Shown: one piece after another, positions 6,509 through 13,864 of the stretch | Numbering within the stretch: the first letter of the stretch is position 1 | How the letters are laid out: every line of letters begins with the position of its first letter | Assembly: GCA_000431515.1 (NCBI GenBank) | Contig: HF991339.1 | Span: 36,707 to 61,736 of the forward strand | Length of the DNA stretch: 25,030 nt | Source of the DNA: Clostridium sp. CAG:632 | Lineage (GTDB): Bacteria; Bacillota; Clostridia; Lachnospirales; Lachnospiraceae | Direction: 5' to 3' | Notes under the pieces: generated by a model | Seen by the model: the letters and a program-made list of their open reading frames with translations, nothing else | Databases searched by the model: none | Told to the model about the DNA's origin: nothing | Translations under genes and position numbers: made by a program

Positions 6509-7450
6509 ATGGACAAAAACAAAGAGCTGTGGAAGGTGTTTTCCTTACGGCTGCGCAAGGTTCTGGGTTCGATGAATATTGAGTTTGAGCAATTACAGGA
6601 AATCCGGCTCCGGGTGTGGGAACCACTGTTGATCATATATGATAACCGGGAGTTTTTTGTGGATGAAAACGGAAAGCTGACTACCTGTATGAGCCATATA
6701 TACATAGTGACTGCGGAGGATATTCAAAGTACGTTGGATTCCATCAGCCAGTATTCCCTGTATGCATATGAGGATGAGATCCGTCAGGGGTTTATTACGA
6801 TTCAGGGAGGACACCGGGTCGGAATTGCAGGTAAGGTAGTGATGGAAAACGGAAAAATAAAGACGATCCGTCATATTTCTTTTTTAAATATCCGATTATC
6901 TCATCAGGTAAAGGGCTGCGGAGAAGCTCTGCTGCCACGGATCGAGGGAGCGGACGGAATCCGGCATACCTTGATCATTTCACCGCCGCGCTGTGGTAAG
7001 ACAACGCTGCTTCGGGATCTGATCCGGCTGATCTCGGATGGCAGCCCGGGAAGACCGGGAGTAACGGTTGGAGTTGTGGATGAACGATCGGAGATAGGAG
7101 CCTGCTATCAGGGAGTTCCGCAGAATGATCTGGGAAAGCGGACGGATATTCTGGATTGTTGTCCGAAAGCGTACGGAATGCTGATGCTGATTCGTTCCAT
7201 GTCTCCGGTGGTAGTAGCCGTGGATGAGATTGGCAGCCGGGAAGATATTGAAGCGATTGAATATGTGATCAATGCCGGGTGTTCAATTCTGGCAACGGTT
7301 CATGGACAGTCTATCGAAGATATCCGGAATAAGCCGGTATTACGAAGACTGGTGGAGGAACGGATTTTTGAACGATATGTTTTATTAAATAACCGGGGAG
7401 GAATCGGACATATTGAACGGATTTTTGATGCACAGGGAAATGTTTTGTAA
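6509..7450 (+). CDS. spoIIIAA: Stage III sporulation protein AA (ATPase)
   Basis: The gene encodes 313 residues. This is the cytoplasmic secretion-type ATPase thought to power the SpoIIIA-SpoIIQ channel from mother cell to forespore. The P-loop is PPRCGKTTLLRD (159-170), the form usual for SpoIIIAA. VVDERSEIG (189-197) and the Walker B VVVAVDEIGS (234-243) follow, then ATVHG (262-266), a pattern shared with type II/IV secretion ATPases. The N-terminal 130 residues include the EIRLR motif and GGHRVGIAGKV. The start ATG has AAAGGAGG upstream. It is the first gene of eight, and its 3' end overlaps spoIIIAB. Confidence 0.96.
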   Translation: MDKNKELWKVFSLRLRKVLGSMNIEFEQLQEIRLRVWEPLLIIYDNREFFVDENGKLTTCMSHIYIVTAEDIQSTLDSISQYSLYAYEDEIRQGFITIQGGHRVGIAGKVVMENGKIKTIRHISFLNIRLSHQVKGCGEALLPRIEGADGIRHTLIISPPRCGKTTLLRDLIRLISDGSPGRPGVTVGVVDERSEIGACYQGVPQNDLGKRTDILDCCPKAYGMLMLIRSMSPVVVAVDEIGSREDIEAIEYVINAGCSILATVHGQSIEDIRNKPVLRRLVEERIFERYVLLNNRGGIGHIERIFDAQGNVL

Positions 7451-7961
7451 AATGGCCGGTATTCTCTGTATCCTGATTGCCGCTGCAGGACTGAGTGCCG
7501 GGAATAACCGGAGACTGCACAGACAGGTCAGAGAGATCCGACAGCTGCAGCAGTTGTTACAGCTTTTGCAGGGGGAACTGGAATATCAATGTGCAGCACT
7601 GCCGGAGGCATTCAGACGCTGCGCGGCGCATCTGCAGGGAGAATGTGCGATATGGATGCAGAGGATGGGACAACGTCTGGAGGAATATGAGGGACTTGGA
7701 TTTCAGGAGATCTGGGAGCAGGAGCTGGAACGATTTTACGGAAATACGGTATTATCGGAGGAATGTCTGATGAATCTGAAGCAGCTGGGCAGTCAGTTTG
7801 CATTTGTGGACAGGGATACACAGCTTCGGGGAATCCGGCTGTGTGCAATGCGGCTGGAGGAAGAGGAAAGCAGACTGACGCAGGAACTGCCCCGGAAATT
7901 AAAAATGGGAACCGGGCTGATGCTTCTTGCGGGATGCTTCCTGGTGATATTACTGATTTGA
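7440..7961 (+). CDS. spoIIIAB: Stage III sporulation protein AB
   Basis: The gene encodes about 173 residues from the ATG at 7440, close to the 171 of B. subtilis SpoIIIAB. The start is uncertain: TTG 7413 (with GGGGAGGA 10 nt upstream) and ATG 7428 are in frame, and ATG 7452 is also possible. 7440 gives the best alignment with the usual short N-terminus before the first membrane segment. There is an N-terminal membrane helix (AGILCILIAAAGL), a long helical region with the typical REIRQLQQLLQLLQGELEY stretch, and a C-terminal membrane helix (GLMLLAGCFLVILLI). The fold resembles GspF-like secretion platform proteins. It overlaps spoIIIAA by 11 nt. Confidence 0.92.
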   Translation: MFCKMAGILCILIAAAGLSAGNNRRLHRQVREIRQLQQLLQLLQGELEYQCAALPEAFRRCAAHLQGECAIWMQRMGQRLEEYEGLGFQEIWEQELERFYGNTVLSEECLMNLKQLGSQFAFVDRDTQLRGIRLCAMRLEEEESRLTQELPRKLKMGTGLMLLAGCFLVILLI

Positions 7962-7987
7962 CAGAATAGAGATAGGAGGAGCCGTTA

Positions 7988-8182
7988 TTGACAATAGGAT
8001 TGATTTTTAAAATCGCGGCAGTGGGAATCTTAGTCGCATTGCTGAATCAGATATTAAAACATTCCGGGCGTGAAGAACAGGCGTATCTGGTAAGTCTGGC
8101 AGGGCTGATTCTGGTTCTGACCTGGGTGGTTCCGTATATTTATGATCTGTTTGTGACAATCCAAAAGCTGTTCCAGATATGA
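7988..8182 (+). CDS. spoIIIAC: Stage III sporulation protein AC
   Basis: The gene encodes 64 residues with two membrane helices (about 3-20 and 33-55) around a polar loop (NQILKHSGREEQA), the usual SpoIIIAC form. It is an inner component of the SpoIIIA channel complex. The start is TTG with a perfect AGGAGG 8 nt upstream and no nearby ATG alternative. It is followed 10 nt later by spoIIIAD. Confidence 0.94.
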   Translation: MTIGLIFKIAAVGILVALLNQILKHSGREEQAYLVSLAGLILVLTWVVPYIYDLFVTIQKLFQI

Positions 8183-8192
8183 AGGGAGTCAT

Positions 8193-8579
8193 ATGGAAAT
8201 TTCGATTGTTCGTCTGGCAGTACTGGCAGTGATCGGGATTCTGGCAGCACTTCTTTGCCGGAGCCGAAATACAGAGTTTGGAATTCTGATCAGTATTGCC
8301 ATCTGTCTTCTGATCATAGGGTTTATATTAAAGGGCTTTGAACAGCTGGCCGATTTTCTGAGACAGCTGACCGGAAACCTGAATCTGACATATATAGGAG
8401 TTCTGTTAAAGCTGATCGGGATTGCCTACGTGTGTGAGTTCGCATCGGGGCTTTGCAAGGATGCGGGGTATCAGGCAGTATCCGCACAGGTTGAGATGGC
8501 CGGACGGGTGGCTATGATGATCGTCAGCATTCCGGTAATGGCAGCAATCATTCAGACGATACAGGCGCTGTTAAGTTAG
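8193..8579 (+). CDS. spoIIIAD: Stage III sporulation protein AD
   Basis: The gene encodes 128 residues with an N-terminal hydrophobic helix, a second one at about 29-47, the conserved segment with YIGVLLKLIGIAYVCEFAS (about 70-88) and a C-terminal hydrophobic region. This is typical of SpoIIIAD, a small integral membrane component paired with SpoIIIAC. The start ATG is preceded by AAGGGAG. The length is normal for the family. Confidence 0.94.
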   Translation: MEISIVRLAVLAVIGILAALLCRSRNTEFGILISIAICLLIIGFILKGFEQLADFLRQLTGNLNLTYIGVLLKLIGIAYVCEFASGLCKDAGYQAVSAQVEMAGRVAMMIVSIPVMAAIIQTIQALLS

Positions 8580-8608
8580 CAATTCCGGAAGAAAAGAGGG
8601 TGGACAGA

Positions 8609-9931
8609 ATGCATGGCATAATTGGAGCGGGAATCGGAATCTGGTTATTTCTGACCGGTCTAAGTGGAAATGCGGTTCCGGAATATGGACAGGTCATCCG
8701 GCAGGATGCCGGTCAACAACCGGTGATGGAGCAACCGGAAACAGTCCGGCGGGGAACGAAACAGCAGGAAACAGTCCAACGGGGGACAGTGCAACCGGGA
8801 GAAGCCGGACAGAATACAGCACAGCAAGGCTCGGATCAGTCAGAATCGAACGGGGAGCAGACACCGCAGGCAATTCAGGAGGAATTGCTGCAGTCCTATG
8901 ATTTCGGAGAGCTGGATCGGCTCTTAACGCAGGACTGGAATGTTTCCGGGTATGATTTTAAAACCATTGTACAGGGACTGCTCACAGGAGATATATCAGA
9001 GGAAACCGGGTGGCAGGAGGCTTTTTATGAGTTGTTTTTGCAGGAGATAGATGCGAATAAGGCAATTATGCTAAAACTGCTGCTATTGGCAATGATCACA
9101 GCTTTTTTTACGAATCTGGGCGGCGCTTTCGGAAAAAGTATGATTGGAGAAAATGGGTTTTATGTAACCTATCTGTTAATGACCGCATTGTTGCTTTATT
9201 CTTTTTCGATTGTATTTCAACTGGCGCAGGATACAGTGGAAGAATTACGCAAGATTATGGAAACTCTGATACCGGTCTATATTATGGCAGTGAGTATTAC
9301 ATCCGGCATTACTTCTTCGGTAGTATTACAGGAGGGAATGGTACTGGGACTGACGGCAGTATCCTATGGAATTCAAAGGATCATTTTTCCGTTTGCGGAA
9401 CTGTTTGTTGTATTAGGATTGGTGAATAATCTGATGGAAGAGGATTATTTCTCCCGGTTCGGTGATCTGATCAAAACCTGGATCCGATGGATGCTAAAGG
9501 GGATTTTGGCAGCAGTGGTCGGTGTGAATACAGTAAAAGGTATGCTGGCACCGGCAGCAGATTCGGTAACGGCAACCGCTTTACAACGCGGACTGGCAAT
9601 TATTCCCGGAGGGCAGGCTGTAAATACGGTGTCCGGTGTTATGATCGGTTCCGGTATTCTGATCAAGAATGCGATTGGTGTTGGCGGTATGCTGGTTTTG
9701 ATCATGGCAGTCAGTATGCCGATCCTGAAGATGAGTGTATTTGTCCTTGGGTATAAACTGACAGGAGCATTGTTGCAACCGATCGCCGATAAGCGGATGC
9801 TGCGGGGGATTGAAAGTGTCAGTGAAGGCGGCAGGATATTGATCTCAACGGTTCTGACCGTGATCGCTTTATTCCTTCTGTCGATCGCAATCATCGCAGT
9901 ATCAACCAATGTGATGTATTATGCAGGGTAA
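8609..9931 (+). CDS. spoIIIAE: Stage III sporulation protein AE, with long polar N-terminal insert
   Basis: The gene encodes 440 residues. ATG 8609 is chosen because AGAGGG lies 8 nt upstream; an in-frame GTG at 8600 lacks a spaced ribosome binding site. A signal-like hydrophobic segment (IIGAGIGIWLFLTGLSG) is followed by about 65 residues rich in Gln, Glu, Thr and Gly, including an imperfect 10-residue tandem repeat (ETVRRGTKQQ / ETVQRGTVQP). The conserved region then begins near YDFGELDRLL. The C-terminal two thirds are a polytopic membrane domain with several helices and the conserved GLAIIPGGQAVNTVSGVM segment. SpoIIIAE is the large permease-like part of the SpoIIIA complex. It is longer than the roughly 400 residues usual for the family because of the insert. 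Confidence 0.94.
   Translation: MHGIIGAGIGIWLFLTGLSGNAVPEYGQVIRQDAGQQPVMEQPETVRRGTKQQETVQRGTVQPGEAGQNTAQQGSDQSESNGEQTPQAIQEELLQSYDFGELDRLLTQDWNVSGYDFKTIVQGLLTGDISEETGWQEAFYELFLQEIDANKAIMLKLLLLAMITAFFTNLGGAFGKSMIGENGFYVTYLLMTALLLYSFSIVFQLAQDTVEELRKIMETLIPVYIMAVSITSGITSSVVLQEGMVLGLTAVSYGIQRIIFPFAELFVVLGLVNNLMEEDYFSRFGDLIKTWIRWMLKGILAAVVGVNTVKGMLAPAADSVTATALQRGLAIIPGGQAVNTVSGVMIGSGILIKNAIGVGGMLVLIMAVSMPILKMSVFVLGYKLTGALLQPIADKRMLRGIESVSEGGRILISTVLTVIALFLLSIAIIAVSTNVMYYAG
8738..8797 (+). repeat. 30-nt imperfect tandem repeat within spoIIIAE
   Basis: GAAACAGTCC begins at both 8738 and 8768, and similar GGGGAACG/GGGGGACA bases follow in each unit. This is two copies of a 30-nt unit that keep the reading frame and encode the ETVxRGT repeats of the polar insert. 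Confidence 0.6.
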
Positions 9932-9992
9932 AAGTGTGGATCGGATAGCGGCATGACGGATGAATCGGGAGAAGGAGTCAGGAGAAGATTAT

Positions 9993-10193
9993 ATGTGGCA
10001 GATCGAAAAAATCCGGGCATTTATGCAGGAATTTATTATTTTTGCCGTAGTATCGGCATTTTGTATGCATTTACTTCCGGATAAAAAGTATCAGAAATAT
10101 GCCAGATTTGTAATCGGACTGGTTTATATTTGTATGATTTTATCGGTAATGGGAGAGATTATGGGAAAAACCGTGTCCGAAATTCATTTTTAG
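9993..10193 (+). CDS. spoIIIAF: Stage III sporulation protein AF, membrane part only
   Basis: The gene encodes 66 residues from the ATG at 9993 (AGGAGA 7 nt upstream); an in-frame ATG at 9960 lacks a good ribosome binding site. The sequence matches the N-terminal part of SpoIIIAF: a first helix (FIIFAVVSAFCMHLLP), the cytoplasmic loop KKYQKYARFVIGL, and a second helix (VYICMILSVMGEIM). It stops at KTVSEIHF. Typical SpoIIIAF is about 200 residues with a soluble domain after the second helix; that domain is absent. Only 50 nt separate the stop from the spoIIIAG start, so the missing domain is not present in another frame. Its position between AE and AG supports the identification. Confidence 0.85.
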   Translation: MWQIEKIRAFMQEFIIFAVVSAFCMHLLPDKKYQKYARFVIGLVYICMILSVMGEIMGKTVSEIHF

Positions 10194-10243
10194 ATTCTAG
10201 CAACGGCAACCGGATAATATACATGAATAAGGCAGGTGAAAGA

Positions 10244-10633
10244 ATGAAGGAATGGTTTTCACTGAAAAAACTGAAAACGCTTGGGATGGATAAGCTGCTG
10301 ATTTTTCTGCTGGCCGGTATATTTTTGCTGGTAATCTGTATTCCCACCGGGGCAGGGGGAAATGCGGATAGGAAGAATGAAACGATGGCAGAGGCGGGGA
10401 CTGAGACAGGGACGCTGGAGCAACGGCTGCAGAGTACGCTGGAGCAGATTCAGGGAGTCGGGAAGGTACAGGTCATGATTACCGTGACTACAGATACGAA
10501 TGCCATAGAAGGCGTTGTGGTGGTTGCACAGGGGGCCGGATCCCCCCAGGTGGAGCAGGACATCATAGAAGCAGCACAGGCATTATTTCCTATTGCAGCA
10601 CATAAAATCAAAGTATGTAAAATGACAGAATGA
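10244..10633 (+). CDS. spoIIIAG: Stage III sporulation protein AG, minimal form
   Basis: The gene encodes 129 residues from ATG 10244 (AGGTGA about 4 nt upstream); the frame is open further up but without a ribosome binding site. A membrane helix (about 17-34) and a polar linker are followed by the ring-building motif, residues 58-126 (LEQRLQSTLEQIQGVGKVQV ... GVVVVAQGAG ... ALFPIAAHKIKV). In B. subtilis SpoIIIAG (229 residues) this motif is split by an insertion of about 50 residues that forms the beta-triangle of the 30-fold ring. Here only about six residues (TDTNAI) join VMITVT to EGVVVV, so that insertion is missing. SpoIIIAG forms the mother-cell ring of the engulfment channel. Confidence 0.92.
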   Translation: MKEWFSLKKLKTLGMDKLLIFLLAGIFLLVICIPTGAGGNADRKNETMAEAGTETGTLEQRLQSTLEQIQGVGKVQVMITVTTDTNAIEGVVVVAQGAGSPQVEQDIIEAAQALFPIAAHKIKVCKMTE

Positions 10634-10650
10634 AAGTCCGGAGGTTAGAA

Positions 10651-11310
10651 ATGAAAAAGATGGTGAAAAAGAATCAGATCATTATTACGGCATTGGCGGT
10701 GATGGTTGCCATTGCGGGATATTTCAGCTTTACAAGTAAAGAAGTCAGCATTATTGATGAAGACGGTAATACCGTAGAACTCTCCCAAAATAAGACCGAA
10801 GAGGCGCAGGAGACCATGCAGACGGCAACAGAGACAGAAGGAGAAACAATCGCAGCAAATGAAGGAGCGGCGGGAAATCAGGATGATGCGGAAGTGAGTG
10901 CTCCGGTGGATGATACGATCGGTGAGGCAGTACTTACGAATGCAGGAGCGGTGTCGGTGACATCGGATGCTATCGTGAATGCTAAGCTGAACCGGGAACA
11001 GACCCGTTCAAAATCACAGGCCATGCTGATGGAACTGGTAAATAATGAGTCTCTGGATGCTGAAACGAAGCAGAAGGCAGTGGATGAGCTGGTAGCTATG
11101 ACCGCTGTTATGGAAAAGGAATCCATCTGTGAGCAGCAGCTTCTGGCAAAGGGGTTTGAGGAAACCGTAGTCCTGATCAGTGACGGCTGCGTGGATGTTA
11201 CGGTAAATCGTTCTGAGCTGACGGAGATTGAAAAAGCACAGATTGAAGATATTATTACCAGAAAAGCCGGGTGTGATGTGTCGGAAATTATCATAAATAC
11301 AGTAGATTAG
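10651..11310 (+). CDS. spoIIIAH: Stage III sporulation protein AH
   Basis: The gene encodes 219 residues from ATG 10651 (GGAGG 6 nt upstream); an in-frame upstream ATG at 10630 overlaps spoIIIAG. There is a single N-terminal membrane helix (about 10-27), a long acidic Glu/Thr/Ala linker (about 45-95), and a C-terminal EscJ/YscJ-like ring-building domain (about 105-218, from AIVNAKLNREQTRSKS to DVSEIIINTV). SpoIIIAH spans the intermembrane space and binds SpoIIQ of the forespore in B. subtilis. Unlike SpoIIIAG it looks full length. It ends the operon with no clear terminator; the next promoter lies at 11344. Confidence 0.95.
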   Translation: MKKMVKKNQIIITALAVMVAIAGYFSFTSKEVSIIDEDGNTVELSQNKTEEAQETMQTATETEGETIAANEGAAGNQDDAEVSAPVDDTIGEAVLTNAGAVSVTSDAIVNAKLNREQTRSKSQAMLMELVNNESLDAETKQKAVDELVAMTAVMEKESICEQQLLAKGFEETVVLISDGCVDVTVNRSELTEIEKAQIEDIITRKAGCDVSEIIINTVD

Positions 11311-11343
11311 CAGAGGATTCCGGGATTCTGACGGAAAACCTTG

Positions 11344-11371
11344 TTGCAAATGCGTATAAATTTGATATAAT
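11344..11371 (+). promoter_or_regulatory. Promoter of the asp23-recN operon
   Basis: TTGCAA (11344-11349), a 16-nt spacer and a perfect TATAAT (11366-11371) preceded by TGA, giving an extended -10. A leader of about 35 nt leads to the AGGAGGATGGAGT ribosome binding site of asp23. Confidence 0.7.
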
Positions 11372-11412
11372 AAAGGAAATGTTATAGGTAAAGTACGTTA
11401 GGAGGATGGAGT

Positions 11413-11844
11413 ATGGCAATCAATATGGAACGACAGGATGGATATAGCTTAAGAGAAGCCGGTGCATTTGGTGAAGTACAGATTGCAGATGAAGTCATAG
11501 CAATTATTTCAGGGCTTGCCGCTGTTGAAGTAGAAGGTGTAGCGAAGATGAGCGGCAATGTATCTAATGAATTGATCAGCATGCTTGGCATGAATAATTT
11601 GTCAAAGGGTGTTAAGGTAGAAGTAACACCGGAAAGTGTTGCCATTGATCTGGCACTTGAGATGAAATACGGATACAGTATTCCGAAGGTTTCTGAGCAG
11701 GTTCAGGAGCGTGTTAAGAATGCGATTGAGAGCATGACAGGATTAACAGTGGAACGTGTAGATGTGAGAATTGTCGGCGTTGCAGTTGACAAACCGCAGA
11801 AACCGCAGAAAACACAGAAGGCAGTCCGGATAGTAAGAAAGTAA
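11413..11844 (+). CDS. Asp23/Gls24 family protein (YqhY-like)
   Basis: The gene encodes 143 residues. It has the family pattern GEVQIADEVIAIISGLAAVEVEGVAKMSG (in sections, residues 20-48), then KGVKVEVTPESVAIDLALEM and IPKVSEQVQERVKNAIESMTGL, and a Lys/Gln-rich tail with PQKPQKTQK. In B. subtilis the homologue yqhY sits between accBC and nusB and has been linked to control of acetyl-CoA carboxylase. Here it sits directly before nusB but accBC is absent. It is probably soluble and cytoplasmic. The start ATG has AGGAGG upstream and follows a strong promoter, making it the first gene of a ten-gene operon. Confidence 0.92.
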   Translation: MAINMERQDGYSLREAGAFGEVQIADEVIAIISGLAAVEVEGVAKMSGNVSNELISMLGMNNLSKGVKVEVTPESVAIDLALEMKYGYSIPKVSEQVQERVKNAIESMTGLTVERVDVRIVGVAVDKPQKPQKTQKAVRIVRK

Positions 11845-11858
11845 TCAGTATGAAATTC

Positions 11859-11905
11859 CATGGATGAGGACAGATCTGCTTGGGTGGATTTGTCCTCATT
11901 CCATG
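11859..11905 (+). other. Long hairpin between asp23 and nusB, no T-run
   Basis: CATGGATGAGGACA (11859-11872) pairs with TGTCCTCATTCCATG (11891-11905), with one bulged T; the stem continues inwards through GATC/GATT around a 10-nt loop. It is followed by AAAAAGG, not T, so it is not a standard terminator on the plus strand. It could be an RNA processing or stability element that separates asp23 mRNA from the downstream cistrons. Confidence 0.6.
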
Positions 11906-11935
11906 AAAAAGGAAAGATACAGATGGAGGAACATT

Positions 11936-12376
11936 ATGACAAGACGACAGTTACGGGAAAGCATCTTTAAATTATTATTTCGAATTGAGTTTGTGAGCCG
12001 TGAAGAATGTATGGAGCAGCAGGAGATTCAGTTGGAAGAGCTGACACAGATGAACCGGGAAGAGGAAGACATGCTGCCGGAAGCAAACGAGAAAGAGGCT
12101 GCACAGATGCAGGAGAGACTGGAGGACATATTCTCACATCTGGATGAAATAGATACTATTATCGCAGCGCATTCCGAGGGCTGGAATCTGAACCGGATCG
12201 GCAAGGCGGAATTATCGATCCTGCGGCTGGCAGTATATGAGATGAAATGGGATGATACCATTCCGGAAAAGGTAGCGATCAATGAAGCGGTAGAGCTGGC
12301 GAAGACCTATTGTTCGGAAGAAGCAAAGGGCTTTGTAAATGCAATCCTCGGTAAAATGGCTTCCGGACAGGATTGA
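11936..12376 (+). CDS. nusB: Transcription antitermination factor NusB
   Basis: The gene encodes 146 residues from ATG 11936 with GGAGG 6 nt upstream; the frame is open back to 11864 but that part overlaps the intercistronic hairpin and has no ribosome binding site. It is an all-helical protein with the N-terminal TRRQLRESIFKLLFRIEF and the C-terminal family signature ILRLAVYEMKWDDTIPEKVA and INEAVELAKTYCSEEAKGFVNAILG. An acidic helix-rich insert (about 25-65) is longer than in short NusBs. With NusE it binds boxA RNA for rRNA antitermination. Confidence 0.95.
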   Translation: MTRRQLRESIFKLLFRIEFVSREECMEQQEIQLEELTQMNREEEDMLPEANEKEAAQMQERLEDIFSHLDEIDTIIAAHSEGWNLNRIGKAELSILRLAVYEMKWDDTIPEKVAINEAVELAKTYCSEEAKGFVNAILGKMASGQD

Positions 12377-12399
12377 TGGCATAACATCGGGGGCAGACT

Positions 12400-13611
12400 G
12401 TGCAGAAGCGGATTTATTCAGTAGGACAAATCAATGTATATATTCGAAACCTGTTTGACGGAGATTATCTGTTGTCCAATCTATGTATTAAAGGCGAAGT
12501 GTCGAATTGCAAGTATCATGCTTCCGGGCATATTTATTTCAGCCTGAAGGATGAAAAAGGCGCGATCAACTGTGTTATGTTCCGTGGAAACCGGAGCGGA
12601 CTGGCTTTTCAGCTGCGGGACGGACAGAGCGTGGTCGTAACCGGGAGTATTTCTGTCTATGAACGGGACGGAAAGTATCAGATCTATGCGAAGGAGATTC
12701 AGCTGGACGGAACCGGAACCTTATATGAAGAGTATGAGCGGCTGAAGAACCGGTTATATGAGGAAGGTCTGTTTGAGTTCGAAATCAAGAAACCGATTCC
12801 GAAGTATCCGAAACGGGTAGGGATTGTGACAGCGTCTACCGGAGCTGCAATTCAGGATATACGGAATATAGCAAGGCGCAGGAATCCTTATGTACAGCTG
12901 ATTCTGTATCCGGCGAAGGTGCAGGGAGATGGTGCGGCGGCAACGATCGTAAAGGGAATCCGGGTGCTGGATGCTATGAACCTGGATACGATCATTATCG
13001 GTCGTGGCGGCGGTTCGATTGAGGATCTATGGGCATTTAATGAAGAATGTGTGGCACGGGCTATTTATGCAGCGAAAACACCGATCATTTCAGGAACCGG
13101 ACATGAGGTGGATACAACGATTGCCGATTATGCGGCGGACCTAAGGGCACCGACCCCATCTGCGGCCTGTGAACTTGCAATCCCGGACTATATGAGCATG
13201 TGCCGGGAGCTTGAGGGAATGGCCGGCCGGATGAAGAACCGGATGCAGCAGAGGATTGCACTGGCAAAGAGCCGGTGGCAGCAGATGAATCTTAGATTGG
13301 AACATCTGAATCCACAGACAAAGCTGGGTGAGAATCAGATGTATCTGGATGAACTGTCAGACCGGATGCGGAGAGCTATGCAGCATAGACTGGAGCAGTA
13401 TCAGCATCGGTATGCACTGCTGGCGGAGCAGCTGCATAGATGCTCACCGACTGCGAAGCTGATTCATGGATATGGATATATTGAGACAAGAGAACGGCCT
13501 CTTTGCAGTATCGGACAGATAGCGGCCGGGGACGAGCTGGTCATTACGATTCATGACGGTCAGGTGCAGACGATGGTAACGGAGATACGGCCGGCCGGAG
13601 ATCCGGAATAG
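12400..13611 (+). CDS. xseA: Exodeoxyribonuclease VII large subunit
   Basis: The gene encodes 403 residues. It starts at GTG with a GGGGG-containing region upstream, so the ribosome binding site is modest. The N-terminal OB-fold (about 1-100) includes IKGEVSNCKYHASGHIYFSL in sections and CVMFRG. The catalytic region (about 125-320) carries RVGIVTASTGAAIQDI, IIIGRGGGSIEDLWAFNEE (204-222) and ISGTGHEVDTTIADYAADLRAPTPSAA, all family signatures. The C-terminus is a coiled-coil with a final beta-barrel-like segment. It degrades single-stranded DNA with XseB, encoded 19 nt downstream. In B. subtilis folD precedes xseA; it is absent here. Confidence 0.96.
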   Translation: MQKRIYSVGQINVYIRNLFDGDYLLSNLCIKGEVSNCKYHASGHIYFSLKDEKGAINCVMFRGNRSGLAFQLRDGQSVVVTGSISVYERDGKYQIYAKEIQLDGTGTLYEEYERLKNRLYEEGLFEFEIKKPIPKYPKRVGIVTASTGAAIQDIRNIARRRNPYVQLILYPAKVQGDGAAATIVKGIRVLDAMNLDTIIIGRGGGSIEDLWAFNEECVARAIYAAKTPIISGTGHEVDTTIADYAADLRAPTPSAACELAIPDYMSMCRELEGMAGRMKNRMQQRIALAKSRWQQMNLRLEHLNPQTKLGENQMYLDELSDRMRRAMQHRLEQYQHRYALLAEQLHRCSPTAKLIHGYGYIETRERPLCSIGQIAAGDELVITIHDGQVQTMVTEIRPAGDPE

Positions 13612-13630
13612 AATAAGGAGGAACGCAGGT

Positions 13631-13864
13631 TTGGAAGAGCAGAAGGAAAACAGCCAACCGCTTAATATAGAAGAAGCATTTTCAAAGATAACATCCATTG
13701 TGGAGCAGTTAGAGGCTCCGGAGATAACCTTGGAGGAATCGATGAAATTATATCGTCAGGGAGTAGAGCTTCTGACAGAGTGTGGAAAATCATTAGATCG
13801 GATCGAAAAAGAGATGATAGTTCTGACAGAGGAAGGAGAAATTAAAAATGGAACGCTTGAATGA
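13631..13864 (+). CDS. xseB: Exodeoxyribonuclease VII small subunit
   Basis: The gene encodes 77 residues with the XseB signature: NIEEAFSKITSIVEQLE, the ITLEESMKLYRQGVELL segment and a Leu/Glu-rich helical hairpin. It starts at TTG with AAGGAGGAA 8-10 nt upstream. Several copies bind one XseA in known exonuclease VII complexes. The 3' end overlaps ispA by 17 nt, which suggests translational coupling. Confidence 0.94.
   Translation: MEEQKENSQPLNIEEAFSKITSIVEQLEAPEITLEESMKLYRQGVELLTECGKSLDRIEKEMIVLTEEGEIKNGTLE

Noticed and set aside
9445..9909. Minus-strand frame of 154 codons inside spoIIIAE
   Set aside because: It is antisense to a conserved membrane protein. Long antisense frames are expected from its codon bias. 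The same reasoning applies to frames at 4100-4576, 5277-5774, 15182-15628 and 22611-23084.
10130..10243. Possible upstream start of spoIIIAG, or a frameshifted C-terminal domain of SpoIIIAF
   Set aside because: The frame is open but encodes nothing resembling the SpoIIIAF soluble domain. It overlaps spoIIIAF and lacks a ribosome binding site, and only 50 nt separate the two genes.
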